DNA of 64,000 bases from Icerya purchasi (lineage: Eukaryota > Arthropoda > Insecta > Hemiptera > Monophlebidae). The stretch spans positions 309,084,734 to 309,148,733 of the forward strand of contig CM077115.1 of assembly GCA_039619475.1 (NCBI GenBank), written 5' to 3'. Below the pieces are notes generated by a model, which saw nothing but the letters and a program-made list of their open reading frames with translations, searched no databases and had not been told where the DNA came from. The first letter of the stretch is position 1. Each line of letters starts with the position of its first letter. Both the position numbers and the translations under genes were made by a program. This document shows positions 38,315-50,466 of the stretch, one piece after another.

Positions 38315-38755
38315 TAAGATCTACGAATGAAGAGAGGAGGAATATGAGATTCAGCAAGGATAGCCGCTACTGGGGTTGATCTCAGGGCACTAAGGCAAAG
38401 ACGAAGACAAGTATTTCGAATGCGATCTAATTTAGAAAGAAGAGATCTGGAAAAATTAGCATAAATATAGCAAAAGTAATCCAGACAAGAGCGGATAAAG
38501 GATTGGTAGAGGATGAGTAGGATGCAGGGATCGCCGCCCTAATTAGTATGGGAGAGAGCTTTTAGCAGATTGAGCTTTTTAAGAGAGGATAAATACAGAT
38601 GATTAATGTGATTGTGAAGGGAGAAACGACCGTCAAGAAAAATTCCTAAACATCAAAAGGAATATACAAGTGTAATTGGACCGCCATTTAAGGTAAAATT
38701 AATCAAAGAAGGTTCAAAAGAGCAAAGAGTAAATAAAACAGACGAAGATTGGGGG
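38315..38755 (-). pseudogene. LINE fragment, RT thumb region
   Basis: One minus-strand frame reads INFTLNGGPITLVYSF, GIFLDGRFSLHNHINHLYLS, LYQSFIRSCLDYFCYIY, LDRIRNTCLRLCLSA and ESHIPPLFIRR. These are the RT thumb and connection motifs of RNase H-bearing insect LINEs. A few stops are present. It lies downstream of a different LINE insertion (38823-39741) on the same strand. Because its domain is the more N-terminal one, the two are separate insertions, not one element. Confidence 0.78.
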
Positions 38756-38822
38756 GGGGATAAAGAGATAAATATCAGAAAGAGCGCTTTTTAGTAACAT
38801 TAAAAAACTTTGAAGGCGGAGT

Positions 38823-39741
38823 TTTTTTTTTCTTATTTTTTTGGGCACGTCAACAGTGGAACTTACCCAACGCAAGGAATTGTACATTATAGAAGGAAAA
38901 GATTAGAAATTGAGGAGATAAAGAAGGTCAACAAAGGAACTGTATTGCGAGAGGGGAGTGCAAGAATGTAGTGGGAACTATAAGGAGTAGGAAGGCCAAG
39001 GCGCAGAAGACTAGAATACAGAGTAGAACGTTCGGAGGAAATAAAGGGGCATCCGAACAAAATGTGATTCGCATCACAGGTATAATTGAGCTCCGGACGG
39101 TCATAAGGACACAAGGGAGATTGAACAATAGAAAACGGAAAAGAGAAGTCGGAAGCAAACTATGATTGAACCGCAGGCGAACTATAGAGGAAATAATCGA
39201 ACGGCTAAGGTAGGGGAAAAGATTAAACCAAGGAAGAGAGAAAGGGAAGGATTGAACAGAAAGGTAAAAAGATCGAGGATTGGTAAAGAATGAAGGATAG
39301 AATCCGGTCCAGAAATCGTGATGGGAACGATAAGAAAGACAGTAGAGAGTTTGAGCAGGAAATTTACTAATGAATAGACCATTGATCGCCGCCGAACGTG
39401 CCAACGAGTTAATCAACTCGTTGCCAGGAATAATGACCAGTAATCCATAGTAGATCAATTACAACAGAGCGGGATGCAAATAAATTAGAAATTAAGAAGC
39501 GAATTTGGAGAATAATGGGATCAGTGACATGAGTAGGAAAAAGAGAGGAGATAGCCAATAAAACACTTTTCGAGTAGTCCGAGGATAGGAGGAATCTAGA
39601 TATGTTATTTGTCGAGGATATGAAAAGGACTGCCTGCAGGATAGCCATGGATTCGGCAAGAAAAATAGAAGAAAAGGAGGGCAACCATGAATCGAGCGAG
39701 GTGCTAAGCGCCCTTAGTCTTATTGCAACGGCCGCTACCAC
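38823..39741 (-). pseudogene. 5'-truncated LINE 3' end: RNase H and Cys/His tail
   Basis: The minus strand begins inside RNase H (IFLAESMAILQAVLFISST, then LLSSDYSKSVLLAI, then DLLWITGHY). After a frameshift it continues GNELINSLARSAA. Further on comes the tail CPYDRPELNYTCDANHIL then FGCPFISSERS, a C..C..H..C arrangement. The 3' end cgttgggtaagttccactgt is followed by poly-A (T's at 38821-38838 on this strand). The same 3' end occurs inverted at 42244-42830. Confidence 0.88.
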
Positions 39742-41100
39742 ATTTTCAATTTTTTAATAAAAACAAAAAAGTTCTTTAGGTAATACAAGAGACCTATGTT
39801 GATTGCTGCGTATTTCTAGTCTTAAATAATCTATTATATCATATAAAAAAGTTTTAATTTTTCGTTTAAATGATTTCAGGTATAAATTACGTGATTTTCT
39901 TAATAGCCAGAGGTAATTAGTACGATTTTTATTTTTATTATTTATTGACAAATTTTTTCCGATGTTTGATGCTTTCAAATGTTCAATTTTAATTTATTTC
40001 TGACTATACTTCAAATTTATTTTTACTTTTTTATTTTATTATAAACGCAGGTACATTAATGTAATTATTACGACACCAATCAATTTAAGATTTCCCTCTA
40101 TTGTATAAACAATAGTCAACGGTGTAAGGGGCGGCTGAGCGAGTGAAACGATCGGTGCATCGGGATTGACGAGCAAAAGCCTCCCAACCTTAAATAATAA
40201 ATAAATAAATAAATAAATAAATGATCGATTGATTTATTTGTTTTTAGACTGTAGCGTAGTTGGTTAGACATCGATGTTCTGTTCGAGAGTGGAACTCTAT
40301 TCGAATCCCGTTGCTGCATATTAAAAATATCACAGATTATAAGATGGGCTCGTGTAAATTAAAAATAAATATCTGTTGTGGACAAGCACAATACTTCCTT
40401 GTATGAGTATGTGAAGGGGAGGTGGCTTCGCCCCGAAGCCCTGAAATCACAAACATTAAAAAAATAAAACACATACATACATGCAGAGGTCGTGAAAAAA
40501 AACAACTTAAAATGAATATTTTTACTGAAAGGTGAGATTCAAAACATTCCCCAAATGCAGTAGTTCTTTTCCTCCGTACAAGAAAGTAATCAAGGATGGT
40601 CGAAATATCCGTTGAAATGTGGCATTAAATATTTTTCGCGATTACAATACCATCTTTAGTTCGTGCAAGGAAGTAAAAATATTCGATCCTATTATAAAAC
40701 TGATATATTTTTCTTACTTATTTCCCGGTAATAAATTTTATCGAGGGAACATCCATTTCATTACTGATCTTAAACAGTAGGAAGTTGAAGAAATTTTTAA
40801 AAATCGTTTTTATCTTCGTAAAATTTCTTTTGTACTTTTTCGACAAAAATCCAACGAAGTATTTCGGTGACGATTCTTCTTCAAAGGTCTTTCTTTATCG
40901 TTGAACAACGACTTTTTGAATATAAATGCAATATTTATCCTTCTCTAACGAACGAAAATGCTCTAGTTAAAAGGTTTGCGCCTGAGAGTAGAAGATTATA
41001 TCTCGGAAAAAGAAGCCGTTGTACTCGATTTAAGCTGCTTTTCGGTACCGTTTCTCGAAAGTGCATACGGTGAATGAACACATAAAGAGATGAGAAGACG
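39742..41100. other. Intergenic DNA with short unassigned frames
   Basis: The minus-strand frame at 39754-39978 (TFLYDIIDYLRLEIRSNQHR) is loosely like the N terminus of Harbinger-type nucleases, but too short to assign. A taaa array at 40194-40222 precedes a tRNA-like head. The frame at 40867-41073 is not recognised. Confidence 0.3.
40247..40490 (+). repeat. Candidate tRNA-derived SINE, family S2
   Basis: The head tagcgtagttggttagacat resembles a tRNA 5' half with an A box, and tattcgaatcccgt resembles a B box. The bases tgtagc at the start can pair with gctgca at about 40313-40318, like an acceptor stem. It ends in an acatacatac tail near 40475-40485. Only one copy is in the window. Confidence 0.45.
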
Positions 41101-41639
41101 AAATCGAACTTTTAACGTTCAGTATATCATAGACACGCCTTCACACCGACAAAAGCTGGAATATCAAAGAGTTGGTGGATGGGCCGCGGTAGCGGGTTGG
41201 ACTGGAACTTGTTCAAACTTCACTGGGGTCTGTTAAAGGTGCGAGAGTATGTTAATCTGGCGAAATGTTCCAGCCGCATCATTAAAATCTCTCGAAGAAA
41301 TCAACGAGACGGATAAAATACGTTACACGCTTAGCCGTGTTTGCGCTTTGAGAGTACGTCGGATTATTAAAATCGTTAAGTGCCGCCCCTAAACTGTTGG
41401 AAACGAAAACAAATTTTGAGTACCGTTTTGCGAACTAGGTTTTTATTTCAAAATTAATTTCCGTAATTATTTTTGTAAAAATTACCGGAACCGTTTTCCC
41501 ATAAAGATGGTAAGATGAGATTGCTTTCTCGGAGTCGTGTTAAAATACCGAATACTTTATACCAAATTTCGGCGCATTTTACGATTAATTATAATTACAT
41601 GTAATCCTTCTTTTTTTAACCGGAATTTGTTGTTTTTTT

Positions 41640-41890
41640 TAAAGTGGGGGGCTCCTATAACATAACCCATCGACCGGAGCTGACATTGTTTCGATAATTA
41701 CTTACAAAAATGAAAATTGCGATTTTTTCGTGTTTTTGCTTGTATTTTATTGCGATCATAATATTGTAAAGCATAACTGCATTCTTGTCTCTTTTATTTC
41801 ATCGGTCTCTGACCGGATTAAAATTTAATCTCTAATATAGTCCGATTGTCCTAGGTAGCTGCTCTTAATTAGCCAAACTCAAAAAAAGAC
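41640..41890 (-). repeat. Repeat family E, copy 1
   Basis: On the minus strand gtttggctaattaagagcag through gattaaattttaatccggtc matches 62683-62766 on the plus strand over about 90 bases. It is non-coding. Confidence 0.6.
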
Positions 41891-42243
41891 AACAAAAAAA
41901 TTGCAAATTGGTAATGAGGTTTGTAAAATGGGAATCGCAAATTACTTATCACAAGTTTACGCATCAAACGAATACTTGAATAGGACGGCGCACTTTAATA
42001 ATTGACATCCGGATGATAATAGCTTTAATTTTTCAACATATTGTGCATACAATAAACAACAACGAGTATGACCGGTTAATTTCATTCTTCATTTATTTAT
42101 GTATTTTATTTTTCGGGCGAGCATATTTTTGTACAAAAACATTTTCCATTTTAACGCTGTTCCTTTATTTTTTGTTTTTTTTTTCCATTGAATTACCGTT
42201 TTTAACTACTAAGGTTATCATGGTGAAAGCTACCCAGGCCACC

Positions 42244-42830
42244 AGTTGACTCGTTGGCATGTTCGGCGGCGACCAATAGTCTATTCATTAGTAGATTTCC
42301 TGCTCAAACTCTCTACTGTCTTTCTTATCGTTCCCATCACGATTTCTGGACCGGATTCTATCCTTCATTCTTTACCAATCCTCGATCTTTTTACCTTTCT
42401 GTTCAATCCTTCCCTTTCTCTCTTCCTTGGTTTAATCTTTTCCCCTACCTTAGCCGTTCGATTATTTCCTCTATAGTTCGCCTGCGGTTCAATCATAGTT
42501 TGCTTCCGGCTTCTCTTTTCCGTTTTCTATTGTTCAATCTCCCTTGTGTCCTTATGACCGTCCGGAGCTCAATTATACCTGTGATGCGAATCACATTTTG
42601 TTCGGATGCCCCTTTATTTCCTCCGAACGTTCTACTCTGTATTCTAGTGTTCTGCGTCTTGGCCTTCCTACTCCTTATAGTTCCCACTCCATTCTTGCAC
42701 TCCCCTCTCGCAATATAGTTCCTTTGTTGGCTTTCTTTATCTCCTCAATTTCTAATATTTTCCTTCTATAATGTACAATTCCTTGCGTTGGGTAAGTTCC
42801 ACTGTTGACGTGCCCAAAAAAAAACAAAAA
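42244..42830 (+). pseudogene. 5'-truncated LINE 3' end, inverted copy of 38823-39741
   Basis: It begins within GNEL...LA of the RNase H region and runs to the shared 3' end cgttgggtaagttccactgt and poly-A at 42817-42833. The coding frame for the tail gives CPYDRPELNYTCDANHIL, as in the other copy. By eye the two copies differ at only a few per cent of positions. The long frames at 42246-42476 and 42254-42718 are out-of-frame shadows of this LINE tail. Confidence 0.9.
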
Positions 42831-42839
42831 AACCTAAAG

Positions 42840-44578
42840 ACCACCTAACAATCTGCCATCCTGAATGTACTTCTTCAAAATGTTACACGATTATTTGCTG
42901 TTTAATATTTTTGCTAACGATATGAAAGTGCTCGGGTGGACTGCATTAAATCCATATCATTCAATTATGACATGTACTGACGGATATTTTAATTCAGCAT
43001 AATATAGTCGCGTATTTAATGGGAAGTTATCCTTTGCAGTATGTATTCATGACTACTTTTATATGCCTTATTCTTAGCCGATTGACCGTTGTGTATTCGA
43101 CACGCGGGTTATCAGTCGACTGTCACCATGGTTCGATCATCGGTTTATTATTTGGCGTAAGAACGTAGTCTTGGGCATCCATTCTTTGCTCCACGGCTCA
43201 GTTATTCATTCTCGTAGGAACGTATTTAGCGTTGTTGGGCCTTGAGATTTATCGGCGTCGGGGATAATATAGCAGACTGAGGTTCTAGATTCGCGCACCC
43301 ATTCCCTGGGATCTGAGTATGTTCAGGAACCCATAAATTATTTTTATTTTAGTTGCACCAATAAAATCATATTAATTTTTACATTCAATGAACATCGGCT
43401 GAATAGACTATTTGCATTACTATTAAGGGAAGTGAACATCTATCTGTTCTATAAAAACTTTCCTTTTATCAGCATACTAAAGACCCAGCTATAATTTTCG
43501 AGGGTTTTCTACACTTCACAGTTGTTATGCTCACTATAATTCCTAATTTATGTTATTATTTCTTTTGGCTCGGTTTTTTTTTTTAAATTTCTACATTTCT
43601 ATCTTGTGGTGCTTTATAAAAAGCATACGGACCGTTTCCACACATGCGCACATTTGCTGCTGCTAGTTTCTCTATTACCCGTAATATCTTATTTTCCCAA
43701 ACCTAGGAATATTATAAAATTAGCCTAAGCACATTTTTATTTTTTCCGCTTTTGAAATTTTTTTCTAATTTTTTAAAATTTATTTTGCCAGTTTTAAAAA
43801 TTTCAGGTTTCACGTCGATCTATTTATCATTAATATCAATAAATTGTTTAAAGGTTTCTCTTTTCGGTTTTCATTTATTCTTTTTTTTTTAAAGCGACAC
43901 GATTTATAGGTAACTGCATTTCTGTTTTTGTTTACTTTTTCTTGTTTTTTGTTTCTAAGAAAGGTCCATTTAAAACAGCTGAAACACCACGGCGTATTAG
44001 TTTATTATAAAAATATAATGAAACTGTTAAAATGTTTTTACAATATGTTCTTCAAGGGCGTCGCCAGCCGATGAGCCAGGGAGGGGCAAGATGAGTTGCC
44101 AGCCACTGGGGGGGGGCAAGGTGATCGAAAGAGGATATGAGTTATAGGAAAAATAAAATTTATAAGTTGTAAAGGCTTAATATTTTATTAAACAAGAATC
44201 AAATCTTAATTAAAACATAAGTTTTCCAAATTATCCATGATTACACGCCTATGAATAATGTGATTCCTAAACATGTGATACAAGATAAATCAAACTTGCT
44301 CAAATGGCATAAATATACATCATATTACAGTGAACGTATTAATGGCGTGTGTCAGTTTAAGACTTTTAAAAAATTCGTAAATTATGTTGGAGAATAAACA
44401 TGGATAAAGAGAGAAAAGTGTATAGAGGGCAGTTTTGTTAAAATTTTGACCAGTTTATAATTATTTGTATAAATAAGATTGTGATAAATAATGCAGAAAA
44501 CCATCTAATCATCTGCAAACAGATCAAAGTATCGAATTTTATAATCCTCAAATTTGTGCTCTTTTATATACATGTAGA
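42840..44578. other. Intergenic DNA, no gene recognised
   Basis: A patch at 43080-43340 is relatively GC-rich and may be an unidentified repeat. A G run lies near 44108-44116. Confidence 0.35.
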
Positions 44579-44580
44579 TA

Positions 44581-45698
44581 CGAGGGCCATCCAGAAAGTA
44601 GTACCCGTTTGCGCCGTGCGGAGAGCTGGCGTGTAGGGGAGGCGCCGGGCAAGTACTAACACGTTTAGTTGTGTTTCAGCTGTCTGTGTGCAAAGTTACG
44701 TCTCGCTGATATTAACTGTGTTGATTCTGTGAGTGTTTATAATGTTCAAGAAAATAAAAAACGCCGCCAGTTTGTGAAGTTAGGGCTGTGATTAAATTTC
44801 TCAGCGCAAGAAATGTGCGACCTTGTGACATTCGTCGTCAATCGAAGGAGGTGTATGGAGACAATGTTATGGATGAGTCTCACCTGTTTGGCGCTGGCGT
44901 CGTAATTTCAATTTGGGAAGAGAGAACACCCATGATAAAGGGCGTTCGGGACGGCCATCAGTCATTATGGACGAACGAGTTCAGTGAACAAATTCGTGAA
45001 GAACGATATTGATTGTTTTTTACTCTCAGGTGTTAAATAAGAAATCCACGTATCGCCACCAGTGACTACGCGAGTCAAGAAAAGAGTCTTCTTCACAAGA
45101 ATAACGTTCCAAGAACGTCAACGCTGCAGCCATACGCGTGGCCTTGTGTTCATCAGTAAGCATACGAGGGATCCACCTCGCACAAATTTTCAAATAATGC
45201 AGGTGTTCTTTAATGATTTCATGAATAACTGTTTGTGAAACATTAGGGAAGTGTTCGCTGATCTCATGAATTGTAACGTGCCGATTGTTCTTCACAAATT
45301 CATTCATTGAACTCAATAGTTCATCCGTAATGACTGACGGCCGTCATGGGTGTTCTATCTTCCCAAGTTGAAATTACGACGCCAGCGCCGAACAGGTGAG
45401 ACTCCATAACATTATCTCCATACACCTCTTTCAATTGACGACGAATGTCACAAGGTCGCACATTTCTTGCATTGGGGAATTTAATCACAGTCCTAACTTC
45501 AGAAACTGTCGGCGTTTTTTTATTTTCTTGAACATTATAAACATTCACAGAATTAACACAGTTAACACCAGCGAAACGGAACTTGGCACACAGACAGTTG
45601 AAATACAACTGAACGTGTTTTAGTACTTGTTCGGTGACTCCTCTACACGCCAGCGCTCCGCATGGCGTAAACGGGTACTACTTTCCGGATGGCCCTCA
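44581..45698. mobile_element. Foldback mariner: 5' half present twice in inverted orientation
   Basis: TA dinucleotides flank the element at 44579-44580 and 45699-45700. The ends are cgagggccatcc and ggatggccctca, and the inverted match runs inward for about 400 bases (44581-45005 against 45698-45290). Both arms encode the same N-terminal transposase part: SARNVRPCDIRRQ and VYGDNVM on the plus strand, and NARNVRPCDIRRQLKEVYGD on the minus strand. Only the minus copy continues inward with TIHEISEHFPNVSQTVIHEI and CARWIPRMLTDEHKATRM (45026-45316). The catalytic C-terminal half is absent. The element therefore looks like a mariner whose 3' half was replaced by an inverted copy of its 5' half. 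Confidence 0.85.
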
Positions 45699-45700
45699 TA

Positions 45701-47900
45701 TAATATTAAGTTATACGGTACGTATTCACCAATCGGTTTTTAATATTACGGGTATTTAAATTTAAAGAGCCGGTTGTTAATTTTTTAAAATCTAAACGAG
45801 TAGAATCAAAAAGATAAAATTAAGTTTTGCCTGGTACAGAAATTAAGATTGAGCTGAATAAAATTTGTGCTGTAAAGGACTGGTAAATGAGGAATATTTT
45901 AAAATATTTATCTGGCTGTGGTTGGAACCGCTAGAAACGCAACTTCACATAATTTGTCAGTAGTTCATAATTCTACGTACCACATGGCTGCATTTATGGG
46001 ATCATGAGAAACTATTCTTAACTTAGCGTAATATAAAATATTTTAAACATTTCGTATTTTTTTTTTGTAGATCTGTTTTTCTTAAGTAATTCAAAAAAAT
46101 AAAAACTAGCGTTGTCTCATCGTATTAGCAAAAATGAAAGTCTGTTTTTCTTTATGCCTGAATTTGAGTTGTTTTCATGCCATAGGCAGAATTTTATATG
46201 AAACTAAGTCAGCATTTATTCCTTTTTCTTATCTGTTGCTTTTTATTTTTATTTTCATTTCGAAGACTTAAATAACGAAGTATTTTGCCGCTTTAAAATA
46301 GTCGCTTGTGGCATTCTTTGTAAACATCTCAACACTTATAAGAGCATTTCACTCTATAGCTAAGGTCTCTTTGTATTTTAAATATTTACCCCATGAAGTT
46401 AATGCCTGTTTGCGATAAATTCAGTTATTTATTTTTCATTTTCAGAAGATATATGCATCAAGTGAATTTTCCTTATTATAAAAAGTAAGTAAACTAAAAT
46501 ATTTCTATGGTTCTATTCAGTAATGGAATCATGTTATGAAACGGGGGGAGGGACTAGTTGATAAAATTTTAAGATGTTCATGAGGTTTTTATATAATGCA
46601 TATATATGCATATATATGTATATAATACGCTGATGCAAATAATATTGATATCTATAATTATTATAAATAATATTTTGTATTGAAATTTTAATGTTGGTTT
46701 TTAATAATGTTACAAACACTTTTTAGTAATTGGCACGGATGGCTCTCTCTCCCCCTAAGAGTTCACTGCTGGTTTTATTTTCATATTTATCCAAAATGAA
46801 GCAAGCTTATAGTGTATATCAGTATGTGTCCCAACTAATGTTTTTGTTGTAATGAGATAAACTGCTGAACACCAGTTGTGTAATTAAATAAAATGAAATA
46901 GATCTCGAAAAAGCCTTTGAATCAAAAATAAAATATGGAGTTGACGCGGCAAATTATTTGCATAAAAAATATAGTTCTACAAATGTTGCAGCAGTGCTGG
47001 TTGCAAACAAAATTAGAATGAATATGTTACTAATCAAAATTTAAAAACATACATTATAACTGATGACACTGCAGTATCCAGAAGAAGTGCTTTAGTGCTC
47101 CATTTACAGTGCAAAATACCATCTATCTGTGCTTTGATTATGTTATTTTTTGTGTTGAAAGAATTTATATCTACAAGGGCGTATCTTTTCCGAGAGATAA
47201 AATGTTTTTTTTTGAAACGACTAATGACGTCAAAAAAAAGAAAAGAAAAACATTCGATTTTACAAATAAAAAGTAAATTTTTCCCTGGGAACAGTGCATC
47301 TTACCGCTGTATCGGATTGCGGATGAAATAAAAAACTAGCGAGAGCAATTTTAGCAAATAATTAATTATTCAGCATATTAAAAAACCAAACGGTTTGACT
47401 GATTACACAGCATACTACAAATAAGTATAATATTTTTATCGCTGATTCACCTATTCAACTTAGAACAAAACGGATTTTCTCATTGTAAACGCATAGAATT
47501 TTTTAGAATTCACAGCTCAAAACTCGCAGTATCGACATGAACACATTGTTCATTTCACTCAGTTGAATATATGTGTTTTTAGCTTTTATGTCTTTTGCAT
47601 GCGATAATTGTATTGAAAAAAGATTGCTATGTATTATGGGTTTAATTAAATAGTTGAAATGGATTTAAATATTATGTTAATTACATTCCAATTACATAAT
47701 AGTTGTCATAATAGCAGTAATGTAACAGTTACATGTTACAAATGCATTTGGAGCATCTTATTCAGTTTTATCTAATCCCGGAGATAACCGTAGGCCAGCG
47801 TTTGTGTCTGTGTTTTAAATCAGTTAATTCACAACGGAATATTATCCCTATGTATTGAACATGCTTTTTAGTCATTCCGATACAAGGCTGCAAGTCCCAA
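45701..47900. other. Intergenic DNA, no gene recognised
   Basis: A 39-bp piece at 46446-46484 is bounded by AG and GTAAGT, but it is too short to call an exon. The frame at 47095-47331 is not recognised. Confidence 0.35.
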
Positions 47901-47924
47901 TCGCAAACGATTTCTTATAGACAC

Positions 47925-48240
47925 ATCTATTTCACTGGCATCGTGCCTCAGAAAGGTATCAGAGATTGTACTTAAAAATAGGCTCCTGTAATGACTGGAG
48001 AATCGGAGTATTTTGACGACTGTTACGTATGGTTTCAGCCATGGTTTGGGGAAAATAGGCTGTGTTGCTCATTTTATTACTGACGTATACTTATCGCTCA
48101 TCGATGAAGAATATTTTTTGGTGACTTTTTTGGATGCCAGAAGAACGTTCGGTAATATTGTAAAAAACTCGATTTTTCCTCCTCCTGTTCCGGAAGTCCC
48201 ATGTAAAAAACTGCTGTTTTCGTAAATTCTAGATGTCCCT
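47925..48240 (+). pseudogene. LINE fragment, RT fingers and first catalytic block
   Basis: One frame gives SISLASCLRKVSEIVLKNRL and, after two adjacent stops, YGFSHGLGKIGCVAHFITDV and YFLVTFLDARRTFGNIV. This is RT block A and the GFR.G segment of Jockey-like elements, where AxFLDxxxAFDNV holds the first catalytic Asp. The Asp of FLD is present. Both ends are truncated. Confidence 0.75.
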
Positions 48241-49439
48241 CTTTCGCGGCACCACTTGTAAAGAACTGATCTCTTCGACAAAATAACAAAAAAAAAAAAA
48301 AAAAAAATGAAAACGGATGCCAGCAACACTCACGGTGTTACAATCGGATAGGCTTCTCTTAGAGCATTAGGCTTTTGAAAAAAAACTATCGGAAAAACAT
48401 TCAAAAATGGAAAAATAGAAATAAAACAAAAAGAAACGAATTTGATTACGATCCGGCCTCGGAACGGCGGTGGTCCCTCCACGCCGGAGATATCACGAAG
48501 CCCCCGCCGCACCTTGTGACCAATTAAAAATGCCCTTCGAACCAAAAACGCGTAGATTAAACAAAAAAGCGACATAAAAATCCGGATTAGCGATTGATTA
48601 GGTGCGCACGTACAACAGAACCAATAATAATAAATAAGAACAAATTTCACAGTAAATTTACACGAAAAACGGTTATATTCGCGGCATGGCGCTCCTATGA
48701 TGCACGCAACGGTACAAAACGACTAGATATACATAGGTTACATCGACGACGACTAGAATAGCCAAGAAACTGATCGAGCACACTGTGTTCAGTGGGACGG
48801 TAACAAAGGCTACGCAGAAGTTTCTAGAACACTTCTGCCTAGATTACCACACAAACTACCCGGCCTGATTTATAGCGCGATTCTTCAGCCTGCCTGCAAC
48901 TTAACCCCTTACTCAACACATTGTATTTCGCGCTTTCGCCGCAAGCACAATTGTCACTACCACTCAGACACCAACGCATCTCTGCCCCGATGCGACCGTA
49001 TGAACGACCGTATGAACGACCGGACTTACTACCGAACACCGGGATTTTCGGTTTTGACCAAGTAAGCATCCTCGTGACACGACAAAGCACCGATGCAACC
49101 TAGAATAACGTTCGAGAGATCGTGAACTGATCAACAACCAGAGATTAATTTCTAACTCAAAAGTTGTCAAAAGATAGCGCTACACGTACCGAATTCATTT
49201 CAATATTCATTTGCCATTTCTTTTGATCAGTTAACCAGAATAATGTTCCAATTCATCTATAATTTGTTTACCAAAAGGATTTTATATTTCTTAAATCCAA
49301 TTTCTAATTTACAACAAGACTTCCGTATTAAGGCGTAACTCAGAACTCTGTTTTGAATCCTTTACTATTCAGTGTGTATATTATTATTCTTCATTTAATT
49401 TAACATATGATCCTAAAGTTAAAGTGCACAATGAATCAT
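48241..49439. other. Intergenic DNA, GC-richer patch, no gene recognised
   Basis: An A run lies at 48286-48307. The stretch 48430-49110 is clearly less AT-rich, and contains a short tandem cgtatgaacgac repeat near 48997-49020. No domain was recognised on either strand. It may be a retroelement terminal region. Confidence 0.35.
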
Positions 49440-50013
49440 ATGGACTCCCTTCCGCGAACATTACGAAGTTTGCTGCTTGCTCTAAAGCGAATTTGTGGTA
49501 TTTTGTATTTGTGTGATGATTAAATTTTCCAAAGTGTTTTTCCAGTTAGTAAATGGCTTATTAACCAGGGCTCCAAGATCTTGACAACCACGTTCGCCTG
49601 GGCCTTGCTCAAATAGAACACATAATTCGCAAAGTGCTCCCTACATGACGTTTGAATACACAAGTCGTGAGTGTTTCGCAATGCAACGACGTTGAAAAAA
49701 AAAGATCCTCTTGCCAGTGACTGGAAACTTGAAAGCATCCGGAAGGTTCCAAAGCTCCTTTAAAGCTTTCAGCTTTTCCTCTTCATTATTCGGAGGACTA
49801 AAGACTATATAACATACCTTTTGATAAATAAGTTTAGACATTCTTTCCTACTCGAGTAACCTAAATAAAGATATAAAAAGATTTGAACTATTTTAAATCC
49901 ACTACAAAGCGACAATGCAAAGTCATACACTACGATAGTGTATTCGGTTAATATTCAGGTTTTTGTGTGAGCTGGGAGGGGGCAGACCCCCTAAACCCCC
50001 TTTTATATATGCC

Positions 50014-50052
<39 letters not shown>

Positions 50053-50077
50053 ACATATATACATATATGTATATACA
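49440..50077 (-). repeat. Direct repeat D, copy 2 (hAT N-terminal end)
   Basis: This is a near-identical copy of 37600-38175, including ALKELWNLPDAFKFPVTGKR on the minus strand and the ggggcagaccccctaaaccc block. It ends in a TA/TG microsatellite (50017-50077) in which a Helitron is inserted. The rest of the hAT gene is absent here. Confidence 0.85.
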
Positions 50078-50199
50078 TCTATATATATAAAAATTCCGTG
50101 TCTTTATGTTTGTGCAGGATAAACTCGGAATTTACTTAACCGATTTTTATAAAATTTTGAAAGTACATGCAATTTGGTCCAACTCTTAAGAGATAGAAT

Positions 50200-50380
50200 A
50201 CTTTTTATTTTAATTATTTACATAAATATTTGTTATATTAAATAATTTAATCAATCAATTAAAAAAAACAAATTTAATTGTTGGCTATTACTTTTTGCTT
50301 TAATTATTTACATAAATATTTGTCATATTAAATAATTTAATCAATCAATTAAAAAAAAACAAATTTGACAATTTTATTAT
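50200..50380 (+). repeat. Tandem duplication of about 90 bases inside the Helitron
   Basis: The unit actttttattttaattattt through caattaaaaaaaacaaattt occurs twice, starting at about 50200 and 50290, with a few substitutions. Confidence 0.8.
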
Positions 50381-50466
50381 TTTTTGAGCACCAACTCCAC
50401 TTTTCGTGGCGACTTTTGTGTATCGTGCGATGTTAATCGAAATGCAACCATGTTTATCGCTGGCGC

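Noticed and set aside
39182..39458. Long hydrophobic minus-strand frames (also 42254-42718 plus) that look like a membrane protein
   Set aside because: They are out-of-frame readings of the LINE Cys/His tail. The correct frame encodes the CPYDRPELNYTCDANH tail, and both copies end at the same LINE 3' end.
40247..40320. A functional tRNA gene
   Set aside because: Only the A and B boxes and a partial acceptor stem are present, the anticodon arm does not form, and it continues into repeat-like sequence.
46446..46484. A 39-bp piece bounded by ttttcag and gtaagt that could be a microexon
   Set aside because: It is too short to show coding similarity, and no neighbouring exon in a matching phase could be found.
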